Assembly (NCBI RefSeq): GCF_009674535.1
Contig: NZ_WKJK01000012.1
Coordinates: 167,069 to 231,068, forward strand
Direction of reading: 5' to 3'
DNA length: 64,000 nucleotides
Source: Duganella guangzhouensis
GTDB taxonomy: Bacteria > Pseudomonadota > Gammaproteobacteria > Burkholderiales > Burkholderiaceae_D
Shown in pieces: positions 54,660-63,129 of the stretch. The translations under genes and the position numbers were made by a program. Positions within the stretch are counted from its first letter, which is position 1; each line of letters opens with the position of its first letter. The notes below the pieces were generated by a model. It searched no databases. It worked only from the letters and a program-made list of their open reading frames with translations, and was not told the DNA's origin.

Positions 54660-56135
54660 ATGCATACCGACATTCTGATCAGCGGCGCCGGTGCCGCCGG
54701 GTTGACGCTGGCGATCGATCTCGCGCGGCGCGGCATTCCCTTCCTGCTGATCGACCAGGCGCCGGCGCCATTCGCCGGCTCGCGCGGCAAAGGCATCCAG
54801 CCACGCACGCTGGAGATCTTCGAAGCGCTGGAGGTGGCCGACCGTATGATCGCCGCCGGCGGTCCCTATCCAGTACAGCGCCACTACCGCGCCGATGGCG
54901 GCCACGATGACGAAGCCGCGGTGCAGTCAGTCGCCGCCACGCCGTCCGAACCCTATGGCCAGCCGCTGATGCTGCCCCAATCTCTGACCGAAGGCATACT
55001 GCGCGCCCGGCTGGCGGAGCTGGGTCACGCACCGCATTACGCTCACACGCTGAGCGGTTTTGAGCAGGATGACTGCGGAGTCACCGCGCGCGTGCAGCGC
55101 ACCGGCGGCGAGATCGAAGTGCGGGCGCGCTACCTGATCGGCGCTGACGGCGGCCGCAGCTTCGTGCGCAAAACGCTGGGGATCGACTTCCCCGGCGAGT
55201 CGCTGAACGCACGCGCTGTGGTGGCCGACCTCACGCTCAGCGGTTTGACACGCGACGCGTGGCATCGCTGGGGCAAGGGGGCGAACCAGATCAGCCTCTG
55301 TCCTTTGCAGGGTACGCAGCTGTTCCAGCTGCAGATGCCAATCCCGCTGGAAGGCGAGTTCGATCTGTCCGACGCCGGCATCGCCGCCGCCATCGCCGCG
55401 CGCACCGGGCGCAGCGACATCGTGGTCGACGCCGTGCATTGGCGCTCCGACTACGCCATGAGCGCGCGGCTAGCAGAGCGCTATCGAGTGGGCTGCATCT
55501 TCCTGGCCGGCGACGCCGCCCACGTCCATCCACCGACCGGCGGACAGGGATTGAACACCAGCGTGCAGGACGCCTGGAACCTCGGCTGGAAACTGGCCGC
55601 CGTGCTGCACGGCGCCGACGCGGCGCTGCTCGACACCTATGAAGCAGAGCGGCGCGAGATCGCGGCCGGCATGTTGGGCATGTCGACCCGGCTGCTCGAC
55701 GCCGCCCGCGCCGGCGACCTGCGGCGCGGACGCGAACAGCAGCAGCTGGACCTCGGCTATCCCGACTCCTCGCTGTCGCTCGACGAGCGCGATGACGACG
55801 CGCCACTGCGCGCCGGCTACCGCGCACCGGATGCGCCGCTGACCGGCGCGGGCGGACAGCCGCGTCGTTTGTTTTCGCTATTGAATTCAGGGGAATGGAT
55901 AATGCTGCGCTATGAAGCCGACACGCCGGCAGTCTTCAGCGCGCGTCGCGGCCTGCGCATCGTCACGATCGGCGAGCGCGGCGAACTGCGCGACCACGCC
56001 GGCCATCTGCGCGACGCCTACGGCCTCCATACCGGCGACATCGCCCTGCTCCGCCCCGACGGCTACGTCGCCGCCCTCACCCACGACGAACACAGCCCGG
56101 CGCTGGCGACATACATTGAGAAGTTAGTGGGTTAG
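54660..56135 (+). CDS. FAD-dependent aromatic monooxygenase (PheA/TfdB type)
   Basis: 491 residues from the ATG preceded by AAAGGAG. The N-terminal FAD motif is SGAGAAGLTLAIDLARRG, the middle GADGGRSFVRKTLG resembles the conserved DG motif, and the second FAD motif is FLAGDAAHVHPPTGGQGLN. These class A flavoprotein hydroxylases use NAD(P)H and O2 on phenolic or polyketide-like rings. The C-terminal thioredoxin-like part is short. Substrate unknown; the MarR neighbour suggests induction by it. The last 12 bases overlap the convergent DUF1016 gene. Confidence 0.88.
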   Translation: MHTDILISGAGAAGLTLAIDLARRGIPFLLIDQAPAPFAGSRGKGIQPRTLEIFEALEVADRMIAAGGPYPVQRHYRADGGHDDEAAVQSVAATPSEPYGQPLMLPQSLTEGILRARLAELGHAPHYAHTLSGFEQDDCGVTARVQRTGGEIEVRARYLIGADGGRSFVRKTLGIDFPGESLNARAVVADLTLSGLTRDAWHRWGKGANQISLCPLQGTQLFQLQMPIPLEGEFDLSDAGIAAAIAARTGRSDIVVDAVHWRSDYAMSARLAERYRVGCIFLAGDAAHVHPPTGGQGLNTSVQDAWNLGWKLAAVLHGADAALLDTYEAERREIAAGMLGMSTRLLDAARAGDLRRGREQQQLDLGYPDSSLSLDERDDDAPLRAGYRAPDAPLTGAGGQPRRLFSLLNSGEWIMLRYEADTPAVFSARRGLRIVTIGERGELRDHAGHLRDAYGLHTGDIALLRPDGYVAALTHDEHSPALATYIEKLVG

Positions 56136-57149
56136 GCGACGACGCGCCAGCCGCTCGCGCGCTTCGGCCAATGCGCTGCGGAGCTGGCGTTCCAACTCCT
56201 CTTTGGGCGGCAGTTCGGTCCAGAATTCGGCGACGGTGATGCCATCCTTATGCATTTGCAGCAGCTCGACCTGCTCATGACTGGACTCGGCGCACAGGAT
56301 CAAACCGATGGGTGCCTCTTCGCCGGGCTGGCGCTCAAACTTGTCCATCCATCGCAGATACAGCTCCATCTGCCCCTTGTGCGCGGCCTTGAAGCGTCCC
56401 AATTTGAGTTCAATGGCGACCAGCCGGCGCAGACGGCGATGGAAGAACAGCAGGTCCAGATAGAAGTCCTCGCCATCGATAATCATCCGCTTCTTGCGCT
56501 CGACGAACGCAAAACCGGTGCCCAACTCCAGGATAAACGCCTTCAGCTGAACCAGGATCGCGCTCTCCAGATCCGCCTCATCGTACCCTTCGCGCAAACC
56601 GAGGAAGTCTAAAAAGTACGGATCCTTGAAGATGCCGACAGGAGCTGCCTCAAACGCAGCCGGCGACTCGGCACTGGCAATCAGGCTGCGCTCATAGGCC
56701 TTCCGCTCAATCTGCCGGCGCAACTCCCTGACGCTCCAGCACTCAGCGGCACTTTGGTTCGCGTAATACATGCGTGATGACTCGTTCTTTAAAGGTATCA
56801 ACAGAACAAAGTGGCTCCAACTCAATTGTCGCGACAGTGTCGCGACAATTTCCGGATTGGAAAACGCTTGAACAAATTGCACCATGCGACGCAAATTCTG
56901 CGGCTCAAAGCCCCGACCAAACTCTTGTCGCAGTTCCTCCCCGATCCGCGTCATGACGCGCACACCGTACTGAGCTCGCTCGCCTTCCAGCACTTCAACA
57001 GACAAACGACGTCCCACGGACCAATAAAGCTGACTCAATTCCGCATTGACGGTTGCCGCTAAACGCTGGCGGCTGGACACAATAAGAGCACGTAATTCCG
57101 CGTGCAAAGCGGCCAGATTATTCGCCAGCATCACTTCTGAGTTATCCAT
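56124..57149 (-). CDS. DUF1016/YhcG-type PD-(D/E)XK nuclease domain protein
   Basis: 341 residues. The N-terminal part (about 1-150) is the DUF1016 N-domain (LYWSVGRRLSVEVLEGERA then FGRGFEPQNLRRM). The C-terminal part has the nuclease core: GEDFYLDLLFFHRRLRRLVA, then IELKLGRFKAAHKGQMELY, with Asp and ExK in the catalytic places. The function is not established; related genes are found near restriction or toxin loci. It has a clear ribosome site (AAGGAG) and is divergent from hipBA, sharing a 142-base A/T-rich gap. Confidence 0.85.
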   Translation of the reverse strand: MDNSEVMLANNLAALHAELRALIVSSRQRLAATVNAELSQLYWSVGRRLSVEVLEGERAQYGVRVMTRIGEELRQEFGRGFEPQNLRRMVQFVQAFSNPEIVATLSRQLSWSHFVLLIPLKNESSRMYYANQSAAECWSVRELRRQIERKAYERSLIASAESPAAFEAAPVGIFKDPYFLDFLGLREGYDEADLESAILVQLKAFILELGTGFAFVERKKRMIIDGEDFYLDLLFFHRRLRRLVAIELKLGRFKAAHKGQMELYLRWMDKFERQPGEEAPIGLILCAESSHEQVELLQMHKDGITVAEFWTELPPKEELERQLRSALAEARERLARRRLTH

Positions 57150-57200
57150 GATAGTTCTCCTTGGTTGCTAAACCAAAGATCACTTTCACGCCTATCTCTT

Positions 57201-57217
57201 CAGCTCATATTGAGCTG
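57201..57217. promoter_or_regulatory. Perfect palindrome, candidate HipB operator
   Basis: CAGCTCA-TAT-TGAGCTG, a 7-base inverted repeat with a 3-base centre, midway in the gap between the DUF1016 and hipB genes. HipB-type antitoxins bind inverted repeats upstream of their own operon; this is the only perfect one here. Confidence 0.45.
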
Positions 57218-57291
57218 GAACAGTAGTACACCTCAAATTTAAAGAGTATTATCTTAGCCATTAATTTCAATAAATAATTTTAATAGCAAAT

Positions 57292-57603
57292 ATGTTTGAC
57301 TTTACTTTATCAACCTCCGAAGAGATTTGCGCTGAGCTGGGGCGGCGGTTGCGGGCGCGGCGGTTGATGCAGGAGTGGTCGCAGCTGGAGTTGGCGCAGC
57401 GCGCCGGGCTATCGGTGGGGACCATCAAGAATATGGAGGGCAAGGGCCAGGCATCGCTGGAGTCCTTCGTGCAGGTGGTGGCCGCGCTCGGCCTGGCCGA
57501 CGATCTGGGCGAGCTGTTTCGCATCAAGATGGTGTCTATCGCCGCCATGGAGCAGGCCGAAAAGGCCAATCGTCAGCGCGCGCCACGCCGTTCAAGCAAA
57601 TGA
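57292..57603 (+). CDS. hipB: HipB-like antitoxin, XRE-family helix-turn-helix
   Basis: 103 residues. The helix-turn-helix lies at about residues 14-70: LGRRLRARRLMQEWSQLELA then QRAGLSVGTIKNMEG. The basic C-terminal tail ends NRQRAPRRSSK. It should repress the operon and bind HipA. No ribosome site is visible ahead of the ATG in a very A/T-rich sequence, so initiation may be leaderless or weak. Its stop overlaps the hipA ATG in an ATGA. Confidence 0.85.
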   Translation: MFDFTLSTSEEICAELGRRLRARRLMQEWSQLELAQRAGLSVGTIKNMEGKGQASLESFVQVVAALGLADDLGELFRIKMVSIAAMEQAEKANRQRAPRRSSK

Positions 57604-58805
57604 AAGTGCTGAGCGTCAGCTACAACGGCTGGGGCGAACACTGGCCGCTCGGCACCCTGGCGGACAATGGCCACGACATCCTGTTCGAGTACTCGCCCGA
57701 GGCGCTACGGCGCGGCATCGAACTGTCGCCACGCCATCTGCCATTAAGGGTGATCGCTTTCGGCGGCGCGCCGCGTCACCAACACTCCCTGCCCGGCCTG
57801 TTCGCCGACTCGCTGCCGGACGGCTGGGGACAACTGCTGATGGACCGGCTGCGCGGCCAGACCCGCGTCTCGCCGCTCGACCGGCTGGCCTTCATCGGCG
57901 AACATGGCATGGGCGCGCTCAGCTACCATCCGGCGACAACGCGCGAGGCGACGACGCCGGACCTCGCCGCCGCCGATCATCTGGCCGAACTGGCCAACGC
58001 CGCACAAGCCATCGGCCGTGGCGAGCCTCATCCCTTGCTCGGCCAACTGGCGCTGCTCGGTGCCGCCCCGCAAGGCAGCCGGCCCAAACTGCTGCTGTCG
58101 CTGCCAGACGAGGATGGCGCCGGCAGCCAACCCTGGCTAATCAAATTCCCCGCCCACGACGAGCATAAAGAAGTCTGCGCCATCGAACAGGTCTACGCCG
58201 AACTGGCCCGCGCCTGCGGGTTGGAGGTGGCGGACACCCGCCATATCGACCTTGGCCGCCGCCACGCCGCCATCGCCAGCCGTCGCTTCGACCGCGAGGA
58301 CGGCCTACGCGTGCCGGTCCACACCTTGGCCGGTCTGCTGCACGCCGACTTCCGCCTGCCCTCGGTCGACTACAGCACCTTCCTGCGCGCCACCCGCCTG
58401 ATCACCCGCGACCAGCGCCAGGTGGAAGCCGCCTTCCAGCGCTGCGTGTTCAACGTGCTGTTCCAGCATCGTGGCGACCACGCCCACAACATCACCTACC
58501 GCATGAACCGCAAAGGCGACTGGCAGCTAGCGCCATGCTACGGGCTGGGCTACAGCCACGGCCCGCTGGGCCAGCATCAGATGCCGGTGATGGGCGAATG
58601 CGCCGCGCCGGCGCGCGACCATCTGCTACGACTGGCCACCGACACCGCCGTCCCCGAGCGCCGCGCCCGCGACCTGATCGCCGCCATGACCGCCCAGGCC
58701 GGCCTGTTCGCGAAACTGGCCCGCCACGCGCCGATCCGCGCCGCCACCGCCAAAACCATCGCCCGCACCATCGCCGCCAACCGCGAACGCCTGCGCGGGG
58801 CGTAA
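57600..58805 (+). CDS. hipA: HipA-family protein, changed kinase residues
   Basis: 401 residues with the HipA N-terminal subdomain (LPGLFADSLPDGWGQLLMDR) and C-terminal kinase-like domain (PWLIKFPA with the ATP-site Lys). In active HipA kinases the catalytic loop reads DHAKN and a later YD(L/I) binds Mg. Here residues 293-297 are DHAHN, and residue 315 is Gly in CYGLGYS. The changes take more than one base each, so a single sequencing error is not the reason. Active HipA phosphorylates aminoacyl-tRNA synthetases such as GltX; whether this one does is doubtful. Coupled to hipB. Confidence 0.85.
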   Translation: MKVLSVSYNGWGEHWPLGTLADNGHDILFEYSPEALRRGIELSPRHLPLRVIAFGGAPRHQHSLPGLFADSLPDGWGQLLMDRLRGQTRVSPLDRLAFIGEHGMGALSYHPATTREATTPDLAAADHLAELANAAQAIGRGEPHPLLGQLALLGAAPQGSRPKLLLSLPDEDGAGSQPWLIKFPAHDEHKEVCAIEQVYAELARACGLEVADTRHIDLGRRHAAIASRRFDREDGLRVPVHTLAGLLHADFRLPSVDYSTFLRATRLITRDQRQVEAAFQRCVFNVLFQHRGDHAHNITYRMNRKGDWQLAPCYGLGYSHGPLGQHQMPVMGECAAPARDHLLRLATDTAVPERRARDLIAAMTAQAGLFAKLARHAPIRAATAKTIARTIAANRERLRGA

Positions 58806-58831
58806 AAAAAAGGCTCCGCAATGCGGAGCCT
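58804..58831 (-). terminator. Intrinsic terminator between nrdB and hipA
   Basis: A 9-base stem (AGGCTCCGC / GCGGAGCCT, 3-base loop) is followed on the minus strand by a run of eight T. It lies 28 bases after nrdB. On the plus strand only a mixed TTCTTC follows, so hipA termination there would be weaker. It overlaps the hipA stop codon region. Confidence 0.85.
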
Positions 58832-58858
58832 TCTTCGTCAGGGGGGGGCGAGGGGCGA

Positions 58859-59968
58859 TTAGTCCCAGTTCAGCGCGCCGCCGGTCTGGTATTCGATGAC
58901 GCGGGTCTCGAAGAAGTTACGCTCTTTCTTCAGGTCGATCATCTCGCTCATCCATGGGAATGGATTTTCTTCCTGGTCGAACAGCGTTTCCAGGCCGATC
59001 TGGGTGGCGCGACGGTTGGCGATGAAGCGCAGGTAGCCTTTGAACATGGTCGCGTTCAGACCCAGCACGCCGCGTGGCATGGTGTCTTCGGCGTAGGCGT
59101 ATTCCAGATCCACGGCCTTCAGGAACAGCTGCTTGATTTCTTCCTTGAACGCAGGCGTCCACAGCAGCGGGTTTTCCATCTTGATGGTATTGATCAGATC
59201 GATACCGAAGTTGCAGTGCATCGATTCGTCGCGCAGGATGTACTGGTACTGCTCGGCGGCGCCCATCATCTTGTTCTGGCGGCCCAGCGCCAGGATCTGG
59301 GTGAAGCCGACGTAGAAGAACAGACCTTCCATCAGGCAGGCGAACACGATCAGCGATTTCAGCAGTTTCTGGTCCTGCTCCACGGTGCCGGTGGTGAAAG
59401 CCGGGTCGGTCAGCGTGTCGATGAACGGAATCAGGAACTCGTCCTTGTCACGAATCGATTTGACTTCGTTGTAGGCGTTGAAGATTTCCTGCTCGTCCAG
59501 GCCCAACGACTCCACGATGTACTGGTAGGCGTGGGTGTGGATCGCTTCCTCGAATGCCTGGCGCAGCAGGTACTGGCGGCACTCTGGCGCGGTGATGTGG
59601 CGGTAGGTGCCCAGCACGATGTTGTTGGCGGCCAGCGAGTCGGCGGTGACGAAGAAGCCCAGGTTGCGTTTGACCAGGCGACGCTCGTCGTCGGTCAGGC
59701 CGTTCGGGTTCTTCCACAGCTCGATGTCGCGCTGCATGTTCACTTCCTGCGGCATCCAGTGGTTGGCGCAGCCGGCCAGGTATTTGTCCCAGGCCCATTT
59801 GTACTTGAACGGCACCAGCTGGTTGACGTCGGTTTTGCCGTTGATGATGCGTTTGTCATCGGCGTTAACGCGCAATGCGACCTGCTCGGCCGTGCCTTCG
59901 CTTTCCAGCGCGGCTTGATTGATTTGCGGGGCCGCCGATGCGGCGTCTTCGTCCCAGGACAACGACAT
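58859..59968 (-). CDS. nrdB: Ribonucleoside-diphosphate reductase beta subunit, class Ia
   Basis: 369 residues from the ATG preceded by GAGGAA; a longer frame adds 12 unsupported residues. It carries the diiron/tyrosyl radical cofactor. The EEAIHTHAYQY segment gives Glu141, His144 and the likely radical Tyr148, spaced as in E. coli (E115, H118, Y122). The C-terminus ends GGALNWD, which docks on NrdA. It follows nrdA by 63 bases with a hairpin and is closed by a good terminator. Confidence 0.96.
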   Translation of the reverse strand: MSLSWDEDAASAAPQINQAALESEGTAEQVALRVNADDKRIINGKTDVNQLVPFKYKWAWDKYLAGCANHWMPQEVNMQRDIELWKNPNGLTDDERRLVKRNLGFFVTADSLAANNIVLGTYRHITAPECRQYLLRQAFEEAIHTHAYQYIVESLGLDEQEIFNAYNEVKSIRDKDEFLIPFIDTLTDPAFTTGTVEQDQKLLKSLIVFACLMEGLFFYVGFTQILALGRQNKMMGAAEQYQYILRDESMHCNFGIDLINTIKMENPLLWTPAFKEEIKQLFLKAVDLEYAYAEDTMPRGVLGLNATMFKGYLRFIANRRATQIGLETLFDQEENPFPWMSEMIDLKKERNFFETRVIEYQTGGALNWD

Positions 59969-59997
59969 GATGAATTCCTCTATATATGTGTGGTGAA

Positions 59998-60021
59998 GCG
60001 CCATCCCCTCAGGGATGGCGC
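59998..60021. other. Perfect hairpin between nrdA and nrdB
   Basis: A 10-base stem (GCGCCATCCC / GGGATGGCGC) with a 4-base loop lies ten bases after the nrdA stop and 29 bases before the nrdB start. No T-run follows. It may protect or process the mRNA and change the ratio of the two subunits. Confidence 0.6.
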
Positions 60022-60031
60022 ATGTTTCAAC

Positions 60032-62959
60032 TTATTGGCAGGCTTCGCATTCCTCGAAACCGTCGTCGCCTGGACGCAGGTAGCAGGCTTCGCCATCGGC
60101 TTCAGCGGCGGCCGGAACCGGAGCAACCGGCGCCGGTGCGGCAGCCTTGGCGCTGGCCGACATGCCGCCATCCACTGCCACCGCGTTCAGCGCGCCGGTC
60201 TTGGAAGTCGACTTCTCGGTATGGGTGGCCGAGGTGGTACGCAGGTAGTAGGTGGTTTTCAGGCCACGCAGCCAGGCCAGCTTGTAGGTCTCGTCCAGTT
60301 TCTTGCCCGAAGCGCCAGCCATGTAGATGTTCAGCGATTGCGCCTGGTCGATCCATTTCTGGCGACGCGAGGCGGCTTCCACCAGCCAGCTTGGCGACAC
60401 TTCAAACGCGGTGGCGTAGATATCGCGCAGGTCGTTCGGGATGCGGTCGATCTTGGCCAGCGAGCCGTCGAAGTATTTCAGGTCGGCGATCATTACCTCA
60501 TCCCACAGGTCACGCGCCTTCAGGTCACGCACCAGGTAGGAGTTGATCTCGGTGAACTCGCCCGACAGGTTGGACTTCACGTACAGATTCTGGAAGGTCG
60601 GTTCGATGCAAGCCGACACGCCGATGATGTTCGAAATGGTCGCGGTCGGAGCGATCGCCACGCAGTTCGAGTTACGCATGCCGAACTTGGCGATACGCTC
60701 ACGCACCGGGGTCCAGTCCATGGCCGACGACAGATCCTGCTCCAGATAACCGCCGCGCTCTTCGGCCAGCAGCTTGATCGAGTCCTGCGGCAGGATGCCG
60801 CGATCCCACAGCGAACCTTTGTACGACGCGTAGTGGCCACGCTCTTCGGCCAGCTCGGTCGAGGCCAGGTAAGCGTAGTAGCACACGGCTTCCATCGAGG
60901 TATCGGCGAACTGCACCGATTCCATCGAGGAGAACGGCACACGCATCATGTGCAGGCAGTCCTGGAAGCCCATCACGCCCAGGCCGACCGGACGGTGACG
61001 CATATTGGCGTTGCGGGCTTTTTCAACCGCGTAGTAGTTGATGTCGATCACGTTGTCCAGCATGCGCATCGCGGTGCGGATGGTTTTCTGCAGCTTGACG
61101 TGGTCCAGCTTGCCCTCTTTCATGTGGGCTGGCAGATTGACCGAGCCCAGGTTGCAGACGGCGATTTCGTCAGGACCGGTGTTCAGCGTGATCTCGGTGC
61201 ACAGGTTCGAGCTGTGGACCATGCCGACGTGCTGCTGCGGCGAACGGATGTTGCACGGATCTTTGAAAGTGATCCATGGGTGGCCGGTTTCAAACAGCAT
61301 CGACAGCATCTTGCGCCACAGGTCCAGCGCCTGGATTTTCTTGAACACGCGGATTTCGCCGGCGGCGGCTTTGGCTTCGTAGCCCAGGTAGGCTTTTTCG
61401 AAGGCCTTGCCGACCAGGTCGTGCAGGTCCGGGGTGTCGGATGGCGAGAACAGGGTCCACTCGCCTTTTTCCATCACGCGCTTCATGAACATGTCTGGAA
61501 TCCAGTTGGCGGTGTTCATGTCGTGGGTGCGGCGGCGGTCGTCGCCGGTGTTTTTACGCAGGTCCAGGAACTCTTCGATGTCCATGTGCCAGGTTTCCAG
61601 GTAGGCGCACACCGCGCCCTTGCGCTTGCCGCCCTGGTTGACCGCCACGGCGGTGTCGTTGACCACTTTCAGGAACGGCACCACGCCTTGCGATTTGCCG
61701 TTGGTGCCCTTGATGTGGGCGCCCAGCGCGCGCACCGGGGTCCAGTCGTTGCCCAGACCGCCGGCGAATTTGGCCAGCAGCGCGTTTTCCTTGATGGCGT
61801 CGTAGATGCCTTCCAGGTCGTCCGACACGGTGGTCAGATAGCACGACGACAGCTGCGAACGCAGGGTGCCCGAGTTGAACAGGGTCGGGGTCGACGACAT
61901 GAAGTCGAAGGTCGACAGCAGGTTGTAGAACTCGATGGCGCGCGCTTCGCGGTTGGCTTCGTTCAGGGCCAGGCCCATCGCCACACGCATGTAGAACGCC
62001 TGCGGCATTTCGATGCGAACGTCGCGGATGTGCAGGAAATAGCGGTCGTACAGGGTTTGCAGGCCGATGTAGCCGAACTGCAGGTCACGGTCGGCAACAA
62101 TGGCTTTGGCCAGTTTTGCCAGGTCGAACTCGCCCAGTTTGGTATCCAGCAGCTCGGCGGCGATACCTTTGGCGATATATTCAGGGAAGTAGGTGACGTA
62201 TTCAGCGGCGGCGCCAGCTTGTGCCACTTCTTTGCCGAACACTTCTTTACGGATGGTGTGCAGCAGGATGCGGGCGGTCACTTGCGAGTAAGCCGGGTCC
62301 TTTTCCATCAGCGCGCGGGCAGCCAGGATGGCGGATTTGTGCAGCTCTTCGACCGGTACGCCGTCGTACAGGTTTTTCAGGGTTTCAGCGACGATGGCGT
62401 CGGCGTCGACGTGTTTTTCCAGGCCGATGCAGGCAGCACCGATCAGGCTGGTGACGCGCGACAGTTCCAGCGGCTTGCGCTCGCCGTTTTCCAGCACGTT
62501 GATTTGCGGCGCATTGATGGTGGCGGCGGCGCCAGCGGCTTCCTTGGCGGCGCGGCGCTCTTCCATATGCTTGGCGCGGTACAGCACGTAGGCGCGGGCA
62601 ACGTCATGTTCGCCCGAGCGCATCAGCGCCAGTTCGACCTGATCCTGCACGTCTTCGATGTGGAAGGTGCCGCCGGATGGCTGGCGGCGCACCAGGGCAG
62701 CGACCACGTTGCTGGTCAGCTCTTCCACCAGTTCACGGATGCGGGCCGAGGCAGCACCTTGACCGCCGTTGACGGCCAGGAAGGCCTTGGTCACGGCAAC
62801 TGCAATTTTCGACGGTTCAAACGCGACAACCGCGCCGTTACGGCGGATGATGCGGTAGTCACCGAGTGCGCTGGCAGCCACGGCTGGGCTGCTGGCGGTA
62901 CTCGCAGCAGCTGCAGGTACCAGTGCTGGATTGATGGTGATGTCTTGAGTAGATTGCAT
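60032..62959 (-). CDS. nrdA: Ribonucleoside-diphosphate reductase alpha subunit, class Ia, two ATP-cones
   Basis: 975 residues, longer than the 761 of E. coli. The extra length is a tandem pair of ATP-cone domains at about residues 34-131 and 153-243, the arrangement described for Pseudomonas aeruginosa NrdA. The catalytic domain has SSCYLTTV and SNLCTEITLN with active-site cysteines, and the C-terminal redox pair is CEAC at 971-974. It reduces NDPs with NrdB. Two NrdR-like boxes and a good promoter lie 75-140 bases upstream. Confidence 0.96.
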   Translation of the reverse strand: MQSTQDITINPALVPAAAASTASSPAVAASALGDYRIIRRNGAVVAFEPSKIAVAVTKAFLAVNGGQGAASARIRELVEELTSNVVAALVRRQPSGGTFHIEDVQDQVELALMRSGEHDVARAYVLYRAKHMEERRAAKEAAGAAATINAPQINVLENGERKPLELSRVTSLIGAACIGLEKHVDADAIVAETLKNLYDGVPVEELHKSAILAARALMEKDPAYSQVTARILLHTIRKEVFGKEVAQAGAAAEYVTYFPEYIAKGIAAELLDTKLGEFDLAKLAKAIVADRDLQFGYIGLQTLYDRYFLHIRDVRIEMPQAFYMRVAMGLALNEANREARAIEFYNLLSTFDFMSSTPTLFNSGTLRSQLSSCYLTTVSDDLEGIYDAIKENALLAKFAGGLGNDWTPVRALGAHIKGTNGKSQGVVPFLKVVNDTAVAVNQGGKRKGAVCAYLETWHMDIEEFLDLRKNTGDDRRRTHDMNTANWIPDMFMKRVMEKGEWTLFSPSDTPDLHDLVGKAFEKAYLGYEAKAAAGEIRVFKKIQALDLWRKMLSMLFETGHPWITFKDPCNIRSPQQHVGMVHSSNLCTEITLNTGPDEIAVCNLGSVNLPAHMKEGKLDHVKLQKTIRTAMRMLDNVIDINYYAVEKARNANMRHRPVGLGVMGFQDCLHMMRVPFSSMESVQFADTSMEAVCYYAYLASTELAEERGHYASYKGSLWDRGILPQDSIKLLAEERGGYLEQDLSSAMDWTPVRERIAKFGMRNSNCVAIAPTATISNIIGVSACIEPTFQNLYVKSNLSGEFTEINSYLVRDLKARDLWDEVMIADLKYFDGSLAKIDRIPNDLRDIYATAFEVSPSWLVEAASRRQKWIDQAQSLNIYMAGASGKKLDETYKLAWLRGLKTTYYLRTTSATHTEKSTSKTGALNAVAVDGGMSASAKAAAPAPVAPVPAAAEADGEACYLRPGDDGFEECEACQ

Positions 62960-63033
62960 TTAAGCTCCCCGGTTACAACGTGCAGTCATTGCTGCGCCGC
63001 GTATATGTTTGTTAAGAATCAGTGTCACTGCAA

Positions 63034-63049
63034 CCACTAGATCTAGTGT
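63034..63049. promoter_or_regulatory. NrdR box 1 upstream of nrdA
   Basis: CCACTAGATCTAGTGT, with a perfect 12-base core (ACTAGATCTAGT), fits the NrdR consensus (acaCwAtATaTwGtgt) at nearly all fixed positions. Downstream of the likely transcription start. Confidence 0.7.
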
Positions 63050-63064
63050 CGAGCCCTGCCCGAT

Positions 63065-63080
63065 CCACTGATTGTAGTAG
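63065..63080. promoter_or_regulatory. NrdR box 2 upstream of nrdA (weaker)
   Basis: CCACTGATTGTAGTAG starts 31 bases from box 1, the three-turn spacing usual for NrdR. It overlaps the -10 box. It keeps the outer CCACT and TAGT parts but has a poorer centre. Confidence 0.55.
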
Positions 63081-63099
63081 CCGCTCAATACCCGTGCAA
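63071..63099 (-). promoter_or_regulatory. Sigma-70 promoter of nrdA-nrdB
   Basis: On the minus strand TTGCAC and TACAAT stand exactly 17 bases apart, about 112 bases before the nrdA start codon. The -10 box lies within NrdR box 2. Confidence 0.7.
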
Positions 63100-63129
63100 G
63101 GGGAAATTTTGTCGTTTACGGCAATTTTT

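Noticed and set aside
58535..63040. A 1501-codon open frame on the plus strand opposite nrdB and nrdA
   Set aside because: It mirrors strongly conserved minus-strand genes; its composition (His, Gln, Val and Phe rich) is that of an antisense shadow in GC-rich DNA and it has no recognisable domain.
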